From Burkholderia sp. NRF60-BP8 (GTDB lineage: Bacteria > Pseudomonadota > Gammaproteobacteria > Burkholderiales > Burkholderiaceae): a stretch of DNA of 64,000 nt. Below are positions 27,399 through 38,202 of this stretch, piece by piece. The stretch's first letter is position 1, and each line of letters starts with the position of its first letter. The translations under genes were made by a program, and so were the position numbers. The notes beneath the pieces were generated by a model. It saw only the letters and a list, made by a program, of their open reading frames with translations, did no database searches and was not told where the DNA came from. Location: positions 3,363,376 to 3,427,375 of the forward strand of contig NZ_CP013373.1 of NCBI RefSeq assembly GCF_001522585.2, in the 5' to 3' direction.

Positions 27399-28307
27399 AT
27401 GCCGGGTAAGAACGCGCTGGTCGCGCTGACGATCGGTGTCGTCCTGTCCGTGCTGACCGGCGCACTCGCCGTCACGGCAAGCCGGGAACCCGGCCATCTG
27501 GTCCGCGTGCCGGGCACGGTCGTGCGCATCGTCCAGGACAGCGATGCGATGCGCGCGTACCGGCCGATCGTCGCGTACCTCGCGAACGACGGCCAGCGGC
27601 GCGAAGTCGCCGGCAATACCGCATCGACGGTCCCCGCCTACGACATCGGCGAAAACGTCGACGTCCTGCTCGACCCCGACCACCCCGAACGCCCGGCGCT
27701 GATCGACGATTTCACGCAACGCTGGTTTCCGGTGGCCGTGCCGGCGCTGCTCGCCGTCGCGTCGTTCGCGATCGGCAGCCTGCTGATTGCCGGCGAGCGC
27801 CGCCGCCGGCAATCGGAGCCGGCGCGGCCCCGCGTCGCACGCAAGCCGGCACGGCGCCGCTGGGATGTCGCGATCGTGCTGATTCCGATCGCGATCGGCA
27901 CGGGCTTCCTCGCCGGCGCCGGCGCGGCCGGCCTGCGTCAGTGGCAGATCGTCCACCACTATGCGCGCTCGACCGGCCATGTGGTCGAGATCGCGAAAAA
28001 CGGGCGATCGTCGCGGTCGCGCACGTCGCTGTATTCGGCCATCGTCGCGTTCACGACCGACAGCGGACGGCTGATCACGTTCGCCCAAGGCTCGGCGTCG
28101 TCGCAGCCGGGCCTGCACAAAGGCGACGCGGTCAGCGTGCTGTACGATCCCGTCACCCCCGAGCGGGCGCTCGTCGACCGCTTCTGGGATCGCTGGGGCC
28201 TCACGGCCATCCTGTTCGCGATCGGCGCGCCGTTCCTCGCAGCGGGGCTGTTCGTCGCTGCGACGTTATGGCCCGACCACCACCGGCCGCACGAAGCCGC
28301 CCGATGA
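27399..28307 (+). CDS. DUF3592 membrane protein
   Basis: 302 aa. There are four probable membrane segments: about residues 8-26, 108-130, 160-182 and 275-298. Between them lie two copies of a DUF3592-type beta domain; each has the pattern (Y/S)xxIVA(Y/F)xx(D)G..., then G(D/E)xVxVLYDPxxPERA(L), namely VDVLLDPDHPERPAL and VSVLYDPVTPERALV. DUF3592 function is unknown. The start at MPGKNALVAL places the first helix correctly; a GTG at 27282 would add 39 residues of poor composition. Confidence 0.78.
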   Translation: MPGKNALVALTIGVVLSVLTGALAVTASREPGHLVRVPGTVVRIVQDSDAMRAYRPIVAYLANDGQRREVAGNTASTVPAYDIGENVDVLLDPDHPERPALIDDFTQRWFPVAVPALLAVASFAIGSLLIAGERRRRQSEPARPRVARKPARRRWDVAIVLIPIAIGTGFLAGAGAAGLRQWQIVHHYARSTGHVVEIAKNGRSSRSRTSLYSAIVAFTTDSGRLITFAQGSASSQPGLHKGDAVSVLYDPVTPERALVDRFWDRWGLTAILFAIGAPFLAAGLFVAATLWPDHHRPHEAAR

Positions 28308-28343
28308 CGCACGCGCGGGGCGGCAACCGTCGCGACGCACGCG

Positions 28344-28958
28344 TCACCGCTCTCTGAACGCCTCCACCTTCGCGCGATTCCCGCACGTGCGCATGTCGCA
28401 CCACCGCCGCCCGACGCCGCGGCCGCGATCGACGAAGAACCACGTACACCGGTCGCACTGCCGCACGCGCGCGAAATCGTCGCTGCGCATCAGATGCTCG
28501 AAACCGAGCGCGACCGCATCGATCCAGCGCGACGCCGCGCGCGCGTCGGGCCGCCACGCGAAGCGGCCGCCGATGGCGTCGAACGCGCTGCGCCCGATCG
28601 CGTCGCGGATCGCCGCCGCGAGCCGGTCCGCTGCGCGCGCGCCTGCACTGCCGCCGCCTGCGTCCGTCAGATGCGCGATCGCGACGTACGCGTCGTCGCG
28701 AAAGCGGTGCAGCGCCGCGAGCTCGTCCGGGCCGTCCTGGCGCGGATGACGCAGCAGCCGCGCCAGATCGTCGGGCGCCAGCAACCCCGCTTTCGCGGCC
28801 CATGCGCGCACGGCCGGCCAGTCGACGAGCTTGTCCTCGTCGCGCGTCTTGCCGGTGTCGGCCACGGTGTTCAGAAAATCGAGCGCCGGATGGCCGCCGA
28901 CGAAATCGGCCGCACGCCATTCATGCCCGTGTCGCGCCGGGTCGGATCGAGTAACCAT
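28344..28958 (-). CDS. CGNR zinc-finger / ABATE-domain regulator
   Basis: 204 aa. The N-terminal ABATE region (FVGGHPALDFLNTVAD) is thought to bind a stress ligand, and the C-terminal CGNR zinc finger has Cys168, Cys171, Cys187 and Cys192, ending in CGNRAKVEAF. Such proteins are predicted transcriptional regulators. It is divergent from the alpha/beta hydrolase gene. The 81-bp gap has a perfect 10-bp inverted repeat, probably its operator. Confidence 0.88.
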   Translation of the reverse strand: MVTRSDPARHGHEWRAADFVGGHPALDFLNTVADTGKTRDEDKLVDWPAVRAWAAKAGLLAPDDLARLLRHPRQDGPDELAALHRFRDDAYVAIAHLTDAGGGSAGARAADRLAAAIRDAIGRSAFDAIGGRFAWRPDARAASRWIDAVALGFEHLMRSDDFARVRQCDRCTWFFVDRGRGVGRRWCDMRTCGNRAKVEAFRER

Positions 28959-28997
28959 TTATTCTCGCCTATCGGTTTCACATCCGGAAAATCCGGC

Positions 28998-29026
28998 GTA
29001 ACCTGTTAACAACCAAAACAGGTTAC
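28998..29026. promoter_or_regulatory. Inverted-repeat operator candidate, CGNR regulator / hydrolase
   Basis: Perfect arms GTAACCTGTT (28998-29007) and AACAGGTTAC (29017-29026) around a 9-nt spacer, between the two divergent genes. The right arm ends 13 nt before the hydrolase start and overlaps the expected transcription start, which suits repression. Confidence 0.75.
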
Positions 29027-29039
29027 CACGGAGAAGCCG

Positions 29040-29855
29040 ATGCTCGAACTCCCGAACCGCTTCAATTTCGAAGGCCACCGGATTGCATGGGGCACGCTCG
29101 GCGAAGGCCCGCCGCTCGTGCTCGTACACGGCACGCCGTTTTCGTCGCAGGTATGGCGCCGGATCGCGCCGTGGCTCGCGCGACGCCATCGCGTGTATTT
29201 CTACGACCTGCTCGGCTACGGCCAGTCCGACATGCCGGACGCGGACGTGTCGCTGGGCCGTCAGAACGCGCTGTTCGGCGCGCTGCTGAACGAATGGCGA
29301 CTCGCGCGGCCGCGCGTGCTCGCGCACGACTATGGCGGCGCAACCGTGCTGCGCGCGCATTTTCTCGACGGCATCGCGTATGCGGATCTCACGCTCGTGA
29401 ACCCGGTCGCGATCGCGCCGCAAGGCTCGCCGTTCGTGCGTCACGTCGCGCAGCACGAAGCCGCGTTCACCGGCTTGCCCGCGTACGCGCATCGTGCGCT
29501 CCTGTCGGCCTATCTCGGCAACGCGGTCGCGCAGCCGTTGAGCGAAGACGTGCTGTCGATCTACCGTGCGCCGTGGCTCACGCCGGCCGGCCAGGCCGCG
29601 TTCTATCGCCAGATCGCGCAGATGCGCCAGCGCTACATCGAGGAAGCGGAGGCCCGCTACGCGCCGCCGGACTTTCCGGTGCGCATCGTGTGGGGCGAGG
29701 AAGACGCGTGGATTCCGCTCGAGCAAGGACAGGCCCTGGCCGATCGCATCGCGAACGGCCAGCTGATCCGCGTCCCTCGCGCGGGCCACCTGGTTCAGGA
29801 AGATGCGCCGGAAGCGATCGTCGCGGCCGTGCTCGACGGGTACGCACGGCGCTGA
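29040..29855 (+). CDS. Alpha/beta hydrolase with Asp nucleophile (haloalkane dehalogenase-like)
   Basis: 271 aa alpha/beta-hydrolase. The oxyanion region is HGTPFSS (30-36). The nucleophile elbow reads HDYGG with Asp97 where esterases have Ser; this is the hallmark of haloalkane dehalogenases, haloacetate dehalogenases and epoxide hydrolases. The acid lies in WGEEDAW and the catalytic base is His250 in AGHLVQED. There is no signal peptide. ACGGAG 6 nt before ATG is the ribosome site. The dedicated divergent CGNR regulator suggests induction by its substrate. Substrate unknown. Confidence 0.87.
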   Translation: MLELPNRFNFEGHRIAWGTLGEGPPLVLVHGTPFSSQVWRRIAPWLARRHRVYFYDLLGYGQSDMPDADVSLGRQNALFGALLNEWRLARPRVLAHDYGGATVLRAHFLDGIAYADLTLVNPVAIAPQGSPFVRHVAQHEAAFTGLPAYAHRALLSAYLGNAVAQPLSEDVLSIYRAPWLTPAGQAAFYRQIAQMRQRYIEEAEARYAPPDFPVRIVWGEEDAWIPLEQGQALADRIANGQLIRVPRAGHLVQEDAPEAIVAAVLDGYARR

Positions 29856-29981
29856 GCCGGTACCGCGTCTCGCGTCACCACACCGGCACGCCTGCGCCGT
29901 TCGAGAGGTCCGCGAATTCTACCGACGCGTCGCGGCCCGGCAAAAACGCGAATCGGCCGACGCTACGCGCCGATCGAACCA

Positions 29982-30013
29982 CGCCCGCGCCGGCTGCGAT
30001 GCCGGCGCGGGCG
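29982..30013. terminator. GC-rich hairpin between convergent genes
   Basis: Perfect 13-bp stem CGCCCGCGCCGGC (29982-29994) / GCCGGCGCGGGCG (30001-30013) with a 6-nt loop, between the hydrolase (+) and phnY (-) ends. It lacks a T-run, so it may only slow polymerase or protect mRNA ends. Confidence 0.5.
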
Positions 30014-30026
30014 CGTGACACGTCGC

Positions 30027-31481
30027 TTACCACGGCAACGAATACGTCTTCGTATTCGTGAAGCTCTTCATCGCCTCCTGCACGCCCTCCTTGTAGCCGA
30101 GCCCCGAATCCTTCACGCCGCCGAACGGCGTCAGTTCGAGTCGATAGCCCGGCACCTCGCGCACGTTCACGCTGCCGACTTCCAGCTCGGTGATGAAGCG
30201 CGTGATGTGGTCGAAGCGATTCGTGCACACCGACGACGACAGCGCGTAGTCGGTGCTGTTCGACATCCGGATCGCTTCGTCGATGTCGCGAAAGCGCATG
30301 ATCGGCGACACCGGGCCGAAGGTTTCATGCTTCACCAGCGGCATGTCGGGCGTCACGCGATCGACGATCGTCGGCGAATACAGCGCGCCGTCGCGCACGT
30401 TGCCGACCAGCAGCCGCGCACCGCGCGCGATCGCGTCGTTCACCTGCTGCTCGCAGAACTTCGCGGCCGCTTCGTCGATCACGGTGCCCATGTCGATCGA
30501 CGGATCGGACGGATTGCCGTACGACCACGCACGCGTTTTCTCGACGACCAGCTCCGTGAAGCGATCGGCCACCGCCTCGTGCACGAGCATCCGCTTGATC
30601 GCCGTGCAGCGCTGCCCCGAATTCCTGTACGAGCCCGACACCGCGAGCGTGCTCGCTTCGTCGAGATCGGCGTCTTCCATCACGATGATCGGATCGTTGC
30701 CGCCGAGTTCGAGCACCGCGCGCCGGTAGCCCATCCGCGCGGCGATCGACTTGCCGATCGACACGCCGCCGGTGAACGTGATGAGATCGATCGCCGGGTT
30801 CGTGATCAGCTCGTCGGCGATCTCCTTCGGGTCGCCGGTGATCACCTGCAGCATCTGCGGCGGCAGGCCGGCTTCGTACAGGATGTCCGCGAACAGGTAG
30901 CACGACAGCGGCACCTTCTCCGACGGCTTCACGACGATCCGGTTGTTGGTCGCCACCGACGGCACGATCTTGTGCGCGACCTGGTTCATCGGGTGATTGA
31001 ACGGGGTGATCGCCGAAATCACGCCGAGCAGCGGGTCGCGCTGCGTGTACACGCGGCGCTTCTTGCCGTGCGGCGTCAGATCGCACGAGAAGATCTGCCC
31101 GTCGTCCTTCAGCACTTCGCCGGCGCCGAACGTCAGCACGTCGGCCACGCGGCCGGCTTCGTACGTCGAATCCTTGATGCACAACCCGGCCTCGGCCGTG
31201 ATCAGCGCCGCGATCTCCGCGGTGCGCGCACGCACGATGTCGGCTGCGCGGCGCAGGATCGCCGCGCGATCGTGGCGCGTGAGCGTCGGCCGGTACGCAT
31301 GCGCGACCGCGAACGCGCGGCGCACGTCGTCGAGCGTCGCCTTCGGCACGGTGCCGACCAGCGCGCCGTCGTACGGGTTGCGCACGTCGATCACCGCGTC
31401 GCGGTAGATCCTTTCACCATCGATTCGCAGTGCTTCACGACGAAGCGTGCGGACATCCGACGATTCTGCAATGGCGTTCAT
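30027..31481 (-). CDS. phnY: Phosphonoacetaldehyde dehydrogenase
   Basis: 484 aa NAD-dependent aldehyde dehydrogenase. The catalytic Cys292 sits in SGQRCTAIK, the general-base Glu258 in LELGGND, and PFNHPMNQVAHK and TFTGGVSIGK form the cofactor site. Within the ALDH superfamily the gene context assigns it: it lies 27 bp after phnA, opposite an aminoethylphosphonate transport and transaminase operon. The expected reaction is phosphonoacetaldehyde to phosphonoacetate. It acts in the cytoplasm between PhnW and PhnA. Confidence 0.93.
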   Translation of the reverse strand: MNAIAESSDVRTLRREALRIDGERIYRDAVIDVRNPYDGALVGTVPKATLDDVRRAFAVAHAYRPTLTRHDRAAILRRAADIVRARTAEIAALITAEAGLCIKDSTYEAGRVADVLTFGAGEVLKDDGQIFSCDLTPHGKKRRVYTQRDPLLGVISAITPFNHPMNQVAHKIVPSVATNNRIVVKPSEKVPLSCYLFADILYEAGLPPQMLQVITGDPKEIADELITNPAIDLITFTGGVSIGKSIAARMGYRRAVLELGGNDPIIVMEDADLDEASTLAVSGSYRNSGQRCTAIKRMLVHEAVADRFTELVVEKTRAWSYGNPSDPSIDMGTVIDEAAAKFCEQQVNDAIARGARLLVGNVRDGALYSPTIVDRVTPDMPLVKHETFGPVSPIMRFRDIDEAIRMSNSTDYALSSSVCTNRFDHITRFITELEVGSVNVREVPGYRLELTPFGGVKDSGLGYKEGVQEAMKSFTNTKTYSLPW

Positions 31482-31508
31482 GAGTGTCTCCTGGCGGATG
31501 CGTCCGCG

Positions 31509-32859
<1,351 letters not shown>

Positions 32860-32955
32860 CATGCAGAGAACAGAAAGCAAAACAACGGTGCAGCAAGAGG
32901 GCTGGTCTCCACTCATCCGCCGCGCGCCGCGGCGCTACAGTCAAGGGGTCTGAAG

Positions 32956-34011
32956 ATGAACGAAGTGCCGGTACACAAGCGTTTCCATGCATGGGCGACG
33001 GGCGCGGCCCGTGTCGCGGTGGCCGTGGCCGTCGCGCTCGGCGCCGCTGAGGCGGCGCACGCGAAGACGTCGCTGCTCGTCTACACCGCGCTGGAAGACG
33101 AGGCGATGAAGCCCTACAAGGACGCATTCGAGAAGGCGAACCCCGATATCGAGATCCGCTGGGTGCGCGACTCGACCGGCTCGGTCACCGCGAAGCTGCT
33201 CGCGGAGAAGAACAACCCGCGCGCGGACGTCGTGCTCGGCCTCGCCGCGTCGAGCCTCACGCTGCTCGACCTGCAAGGCATGCTGATGCCGTACGCGCCG
33301 AAGGGCTTCGACCAGCTCACGCGCAAGTACAGCGACGCGAACACGCCGCCGCACTGGGTCGGCATGGACGTGTGGGGCGCGACGATCTGCTACAACCGCG
33401 TCGCCGCGCAAGCGAAGAACATCCCGAAGCCGACGTCGTGGGAAGACCTGACGAAGCCGGTCTACAAAGGCGCGATCGTGATGCCGAGCCCGGTGTCGTC
33501 GGGCACCGGCTACCTCGACGTGACCGCATGGCTGCAGACCTTCGGCGACGACAAAGGCTGGAAATTCATGGACGCGCTCGACAAGAACGTCGCGCAGTAC
33601 GTGCATTCGGGCTCGAAGCCGTGCACGCTCGCCGGCACCGGCGAATTCCCGATCGGCATCTCGTTCGAGTTCCGCGGCCACGAACTGCAGGCGCAGGGCG
33701 CGCCGATCGATCTCGTGTTCCCGAAGGAAGGGCTCGGCTGGGACATGGAAGGCACGGCGATCATGAAGACGACGAAGCAGCCCGACGCCGCGAGGAAGCT
33801 CGCCGACTTCATGGCGAGCAAGGAAGCGAACCAGATCACCGCGCGCTGGTGGGCGATCGTCGCGTATCCGGGCGTGGCGCGAAAGCTGGCCGGCATCCCC
33901 GACAACTACCCGGACCTGCTCGTGAAGAACGACTTCGTGTGGTCGGCCAAGAACCGCCAGTCGATTCTCGATACGTGGCAGAAGCGTTACGGGGCGAAAG
34001 CGCAGCAATGA
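32956..34011 (+). CDS. phnS: 2-Aminoethylphosphonate ABC transporter, substrate-binding protein
   Basis: 351 aa periplasmic binding protein of the Fe/thiamine-type (extracellular family 1-like) fold. The signal peptide ends near AAHA|KT (residue 36); the mature protein begins LLVYTALEDEA. Conserved family stretches include RWVRDSTGS, NPRADVVLGLA and the ligand region TSWEDLTKP. It is the first gene of the operon phnS-phnT-phnU-phnW-FAD oxidoreductase and delivers the phosphonate to PhnTU. Substrate assignment rests on operon context. Confidence 0.92.
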   Translation: MNEVPVHKRFHAWATGAARVAVAVAVALGAAEAAHAKTSLLVYTALEDEAMKPYKDAFEKANPDIEIRWVRDSTGSVTAKLLAEKNNPRADVVLGLAASSLTLLDLQGMLMPYAPKGFDQLTRKYSDANTPPHWVGMDVWGATICYNRVAAQAKNIPKPTSWEDLTKPVYKGAIVMPSPVSSGTGYLDVTAWLQTFGDDKGWKFMDALDKNVAQYVHSGSKPCTLAGTGEFPIGISFEFRGHELQAQGAPIDLVFPKEGLGWDMEGTAIMKTTKQPDAARKLADFMASKEANQITARWWAIVAYPGVARKLAGIPDNYPDLLVKNDFVWSAKNRQSILDTWQKRYGAKAQQ

Positions 34012-34105
34012 CGCTGCCCGCGGCGGGGTCGCGCCGCACGCCGCCCCGCGTCACCCTTTCCGTCGTCGAACCCGGCCCCCGGGCCGCCCCTCCATGGAGG
34101 CGCGC

Positions 34106-35197
34106 ATGGCACCTTATCTGAGCGTGGAACGCATCGAGAAGCGGTACAACGACACGCAAGTCCTCACCGACATCGACCTGAGCGTGATGAAGGGCGAGAT
34201 GATCTGCTTTCTCGGGCCGTCCGGCTGCGGGAAGACCACGCTGCTGCGGATCATCGCGGGGCTCGAGACGCAGAACGCCGGCCACATCATGCAGGACGGC
34301 CGCGACATCTCGCGGCTGCCGCCGCAGTTGCGCGACTACGGGATCGTGTTCCAGTCGTATGCGCTGTTCCCGAACCTCACCGTGTACGACAACGTCGCGT
34401 ACGGGCTCGTGAACCGCAAGATGAAGCGCGACGCGATCCACGAGCGCGTGCATACGCTGCTCGCGCTGGTCGGTTTGCCCGACAGCCATCGCAAGCACCC
34501 CGGTCAATTGTCCGGCGGTCAGCAGCAGCGCATCGCGCTGGCGCGTGCGCTCGCCACGTCGCCCGGCCTGCTGCTGCTCGACGAGCCGCTGTCGGCGCTC
34601 GACGCGCGCGTGCGCGTGCGGCTGCGCCAGGAAATTCGCGCGCTGCAGCAGCGGCTCGGCGTGACGACGATCATGGTCACGCACGACCAGGAAGAAGCGC
34701 TGTCGATGGCCGATCGCATCGTCGTGATGAACCACGGCGTGATCGAACAGATCGGCACCCCGCTCGAAATCTACCGGCAGCCGGCATCGCCGTTCGTCGC
34801 GGATTTCATCGGCCGCGTCAACACGATTCCCGCCGAAGTCGCGCACGACGGCACGCTGCGCGCGGGCGCGGTCGGCCTCGATTGCCGCCACGGTGCGGCC
34901 CGCCCCGCGCAGGGCGCGGCGGTGTCGGTCTACGTGCGGCCCGAGGACCTGCGCATCCGCGTGCCGGGCGAGACGCCCGACAACGTGCTGGCCGGCCGCG
35001 TCGAGAAGCTCGAATTCCTCGGCGCGTTCTGCCGCGTGAGCTTCCGGATCGACGGGCTCGACGGCCAGGAGATCGTCGCCGACCTGTCGTATCGCGACGT
35101 CGACCGCACCGGCGTGCAGGCCGGCGCGCGCATCGACCTCGCGCTCGATCGCGAGCATGTCCGCGTGTTCCCGTGCGCGAAGGAGCGACTGCAATGA
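34106..35197 (+). CDS. phnT: 2-Aminoethylphosphonate ABC transporter, ATP-binding protein
   Basis: 363 aa ABC ATPase. Walker A GPSGCGKT at 37-44, Q-loop FQSYALFP, signature LSGGQ at 135-139, Walker B LLLLDE at 155-160, H-loop MVTHDQ; a TOBE-like domain fills the C-terminal third. The start at 34106 is preferred because GGAGG (34096-34100) lies 5 nt upstream; that sequence overlaps an in-frame ATG at 34094 that would lack a site. The stop overlaps the phnU start (ATGA). Confidence 0.94.
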   Translation: MAPYLSVERIEKRYNDTQVLTDIDLSVMKGEMICFLGPSGCGKTTLLRIIAGLETQNAGHIMQDGRDISRLPPQLRDYGIVFQSYALFPNLTVYDNVAYGLVNRKMKRDAIHERVHTLLALVGLPDSHRKHPGQLSGGQQQRIALARALATSPGLLLLDEPLSALDARVRVRLRQEIRALQQRLGVTTIMVTHDQEEALSMADRIVVMNHGVIEQIGTPLEIYRQPASPFVADFIGRVNTIPAEVAHDGTLRAGAVGLDCRHGAARPAQGAAVSVYVRPEDLRIRVPGETPDNVLAGRVEKLEFLGAFCRVSFRIDGLDGQEIVADLSYRDVDRTGVQAGARIDLALDREHVRVFPCAKERLQ

Positions 35198-36921
35198 GCA
35201 CCGTCCTGACCGAGCGCCGCCGCGGCACGTCCGCCCCCACCGACGTGCGACAGATCACGCACTGGCACGACCGCATCGCCCAGCTCGCGCTCTTCGCGAT
35301 GGCCGCGCTGATGTCGCTGTTCCTGCTGCTGCCGCTCGCGCTCGTCGTGCAGAAATGCTTCGTCGACGCCGACGGCCGTTTCGTCGGCGCGCACAACTTC
35401 GTCGAGTATCTCGAGGACAGCGGCGTGCTGCGCTCGATGTTGCATTCGCTGACGGTCGGCGCGCTCGTCACGGCGATCGTCGTGCCGATGGCGTTCACGT
35501 TCGCGTATGCGCTGACGCGCTCGTGCATGCCGCTGAAGAACGCCGCGCGCACGATCGCGCTGCTGCCGCTGCTCGCGCCGACGCTGCTGTCGGCCGTGTC
35601 GTTCATCTACTGGTTCGGCAACGCGGGGCTGCTCAAGCCGCTGCTGCACGGCCATTCGATCTACGGGCTGCCGGGCATCGTGCTGAGCATGGTGTACGCG
35701 TCGTTCCCGCACGTGCTGATGATCCTCGTCACCGCGCTGTCGCTCGCGGACGGCCGGCTCTACGAGGCCGCCGACGCGATGGGCACGGGTCGCATGCGCA
35801 AGTTCTTCACGATCACGCTGCCCGGCGCGAAGTACGGGCTGATCAGCGCGACGATGGTCGCGTTCACGATGTGCATCAACGACTTCGGCGTGCCGGTCGT
35901 GATCGGCGGCTCGTACAACGTGCTGTCGACCGACATCTACAAGCTGATCATCGGGTTGCAGGATTTCAACCGCAGCGCGGTGGTGAGCCTGATGCTGCTG
36001 TGCCCGGCGCTCGTCGCGTTCGGCATCGACTTCTTCGTCCGCCGTCGCCAGCAGTCGCAGCTCGGCGCGCGCTCGACGCCGTACCAGCCGAAGCCGTCGC
36101 GCGGCTTCGACGCCGCGATGCTCGCGTACTGCGCGCTCGTGTGCGCGTTCTTCATCGCGGTGGTCGGCATCTCGGTGGTCGCGTCGTTCGTGAAGTTCTG
36201 GCCGTACCAGATGAGTCTCGGGCTGCAGCACTACCGGATGGGATTGATCGCGGCCGGCATCTTCGACGCGTACAAGAACAGCTTGCGGATGGCCGCGACG
36301 GTGGCCCTCGGCGGCACGATCGTCGTGTTCGGCGCCGCGTACCTGATCGAGAAGACCCGCGGCGCGCGCTGGCTGCGCGGCTTCATCAGCCTGTGCGCGA
36401 TCTTGCCGATGGGCGTGCCGGGGCTCGTGCTCGGCATCAGCTACATCTTCCTGTTCAACGCGCCCGGCAATCCGCTGAACGGGCTGTACGGATCGCTGTG
36501 GCTGCTCGCGATCGTCACGGTCGTCCACTACTACGCGTCGAGCCACCTCACGGCCGTCACCGCGCTCAGGCAGATCGACGGCGAGTTCGAGGCCGTATCC
36601 GCATCGCTGAAGGTGCCGTTCTACAAGACCTTCCTGCGGGTGACGGTACCCGTGTGCCTGCCCGCGATCCTGCTGATCGCGCGCTACCTGTTCGTCAACG
36701 GGATGGCGACGGTGTCGGCCGTCGCGTTCCTGTACTCGCCGGACACGCAGCCCGCATCGGTCGCGATCCTGAACCTCGACGACGCGGGCCAGATGGGCCC
36801 GGCCGCCGCGATGGCCACGCTCGTGCTCGCGACCTCGTCGTTCGCATGCGTGCTGTTCGCGTGCATCTCGCATCGCCTGCTGCGCCGTACGCAGGCGTGG
36901 CGCCATCCGCATCGCCGTTGA
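35194..36921 (+). CDS. phnU: 2-Aminoethylphosphonate ABC transporter, fused double permease
   Basis: 575 aa. Two binding-protein-dependent permease modules are fused in one chain, each with about six membrane helices and an EAA loop: [16 protein letters not shown] and [13 protein letters not shown], followed by PGA/P-V type contacts. This replaces the separate PhnU and PhnV proteins of Salmonella. Start overlaps the phnT stop. It forms the membrane channel for phosphonate uptake with PhnS and PhnT. Confidence 0.93.
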   Translation: MSTVLTERRRGTSAPTDVRQITHWHDRIAQLALFAMAALMSLFLLLPLALVVQKCFVDADGRFVGAHNFVEYLEDSGVLRSMLHSLTVGALVTAIVVPMAFTFAYALTRSCMPLKNAARTIALLPLLAPTLLSAVSFIYWFGNAGLLKPLLHGHSIYGLPGIVLSMVYASFPHVLMILVTALSLADGRLYEAADAMGTGRMRKFFTITLPGAKYGLISATMVAFTMCINDFGVPVVIGGSYNVLSTDIYKLIIGLQDFNRSAVVSLMLLCPALVAFGIDFFVRRRQQSQLGARSTPYQPKPSRGFDAAMLAYCALVCAFFIAVVGISVVASFVKFWPYQMSLGLQHYRMGLIAAGIFDAYKNSLRMAATVALGGTIVVFGAAYLIEKTRGARWLRGFISLCAILPMGVPGLVLGISYIFLFNAPGNPLNGLYGSLWLLAIVTVVHYYASSHLTAVTALRQIDGEFEAVSASLKVPFYKTFLRVTVPVCLPAILLIARYLFVNGMATVSAVAFLYSPDTQPASVAILNLDDAGQMGPAAAMATLVLATSSFACVLFACISHRLLRRTQAWRHPHRR

Positions 36922-36968
36922 ATTCCCGCCGCATTCCCGTGACGTCCCGACTTCATCAAGGAGACACC

Positions 36969-38099
36969 ATGACGCTCGCCGCCCAGCCCATCCTGCTCAC
37001 CCCCGGCCCCCTGACGACCTCCGACCGCACGCGCGACGCGATGCTGCGCGACTGGGGCTCGTGGGACGGCGATTTCAACGCGATCACCGCGCGGCTGCGC
37101 GAACGGCTGCTGCAGATCGTGCACGGCGAGGGCACGCACGAATGCGTGCCGCTGCAGGGCAGCGGCACGTTCTCGGTCGAGGCGGCGATCGGCACGCTCG
37201 TGCCGCGCGACGGCCACGTGCTCGTGCCGAACAACGGCGCGTACTGCCAGCGCCTCGCGAAGATCTGCCGCGTGCTCGGTCGCCGGCTGACGACGATCGA
37301 CTACCGCGAGGATCGCCGCGTCGATCCGGCCGACGTCGAGCGCGCGCTCGCCGCCGATCCGACCATCACGCACGTCGCGCTCGTGCACTGCGAAACGGGC
37401 GCCGGCGTGCTGAACCCGCTGCACGACGTCGCGCAGGCCGTCGCAAAGCACGGGCGCGCGCTGATCGTCGATGCGATGAGCTCGTTCGGCGCGATCGACA
37501 TCGACGCGCGCACGACGCCGTTCGACGCGGTGATCGCCGCGTCCGGCAAGTGCCTCGAAGGCGTGCCGGGGCTCGGCTTCGTGATCGCGAAGCGCAGCGC
37601 GCTCGAACGCAGCGAAGGCAACAGCCACTCGCTCGCGATGGACCTGTACGACCAGTGGGTCTACATGCAGCGCACGACGCAGTGGCGCTTCACGCCGCCG
37701 ACGCACGTGGTCGCCGCGCTCGACGCAGCCGTCGCGCAATACGTCGACGAAGGCGGACTCGCCGCGCGCGGCGGCCGCTATCAGCGCAACTGTCGCGCGC
37801 TGATCGACAGGATGCGCGCGCTCGGCTTCCGGCCGTTCCTCGATCCGGCGATCCAGGCGCCGATCATCGTCACGTTCCATGCGCCGGACGATCCGAACTA
37901 CGATTTCAAGCGGTTTTATCAGGAGGTCAAAAAGCGCGGCTACATTCTGTATCCGGGCAAGCTGACCGAAGTGGAGACGTTCCGCGTCGGCTGCATCGGC
38001 CATTTCGGCGAAGCCGGGATTCCGGGCGCCGTCGCGGCCATTGCCGACACGCTGAAAGCGATGGGCGTGCGCCGCGTATCGGCCGAAGCGGCGGCGTGA
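36969..38099 (+). CDS. phnW: 2-Aminoethylphosphonate-pyruvate transaminase
   Basis: 376 aa PLP-dependent class V aminotransferase. It converts 2-aminoethylphosphonate plus pyruvate to phosphonoacetaldehyde plus alanine. The N-terminal [13 protein letters not shown]-binding Asp168 in VDAMSSFG, the PLP lysine Lys194 in ASGKCLEG and the C-terminal RVGCIGHFG are characteristic. AAGGAG lies 5 nt before ATG. In E. coli-like systems it feeds PhnX; here the partners are PhnY and PhnA. Confidence 0.96.
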   Translation: MTLAAQPILLTPGPLTTSDRTRDAMLRDWGSWDGDFNAITARLRERLLQIVHGEGTHECVPLQGSGTFSVEAAIGTLVPRDGHVLVPNNGAYCQRLAKICRVLGRRLTTIDYREDRRVDPADVERALAADPTITHVALVHCETGAGVLNPLHDVAQAVAKHGRALIVDAMSSFGAIDIDARTTPFDAVIAASGKCLEGVPGLGFVIAKRSALERSEGNSHSLAMDLYDQWVYMQRTTQWRFTPPTHVVAALDAAVAQYVDEGGLAARGGRYQRNCRALIDRMRALGFRPFLDPAIQAPIIVTFHAPDDPNYDFKRFYQEVKKRGYILYPGKLTEVETFRVGCIGHFGEAGIPGAVAAIADTLKAMGVRRVSAEAAA

Positions 38100-38202
38100 C
38101 GAGGTGACGCGATGCACCCGGCCGCGTGCGCACGCGCATGCGGCCGCCCGTTTTTCCCGGCCGTGCGTCGCGCGGCCCCTTACCTTATCGACGAACCTTC
38201 CG

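Noticed and set aside
27272..27409. 45-codon open frame ahead of the DUF3592 gene
   Set aside because: Poor ribosome site, overlap with the next start and no hydrophobic or domain signal.
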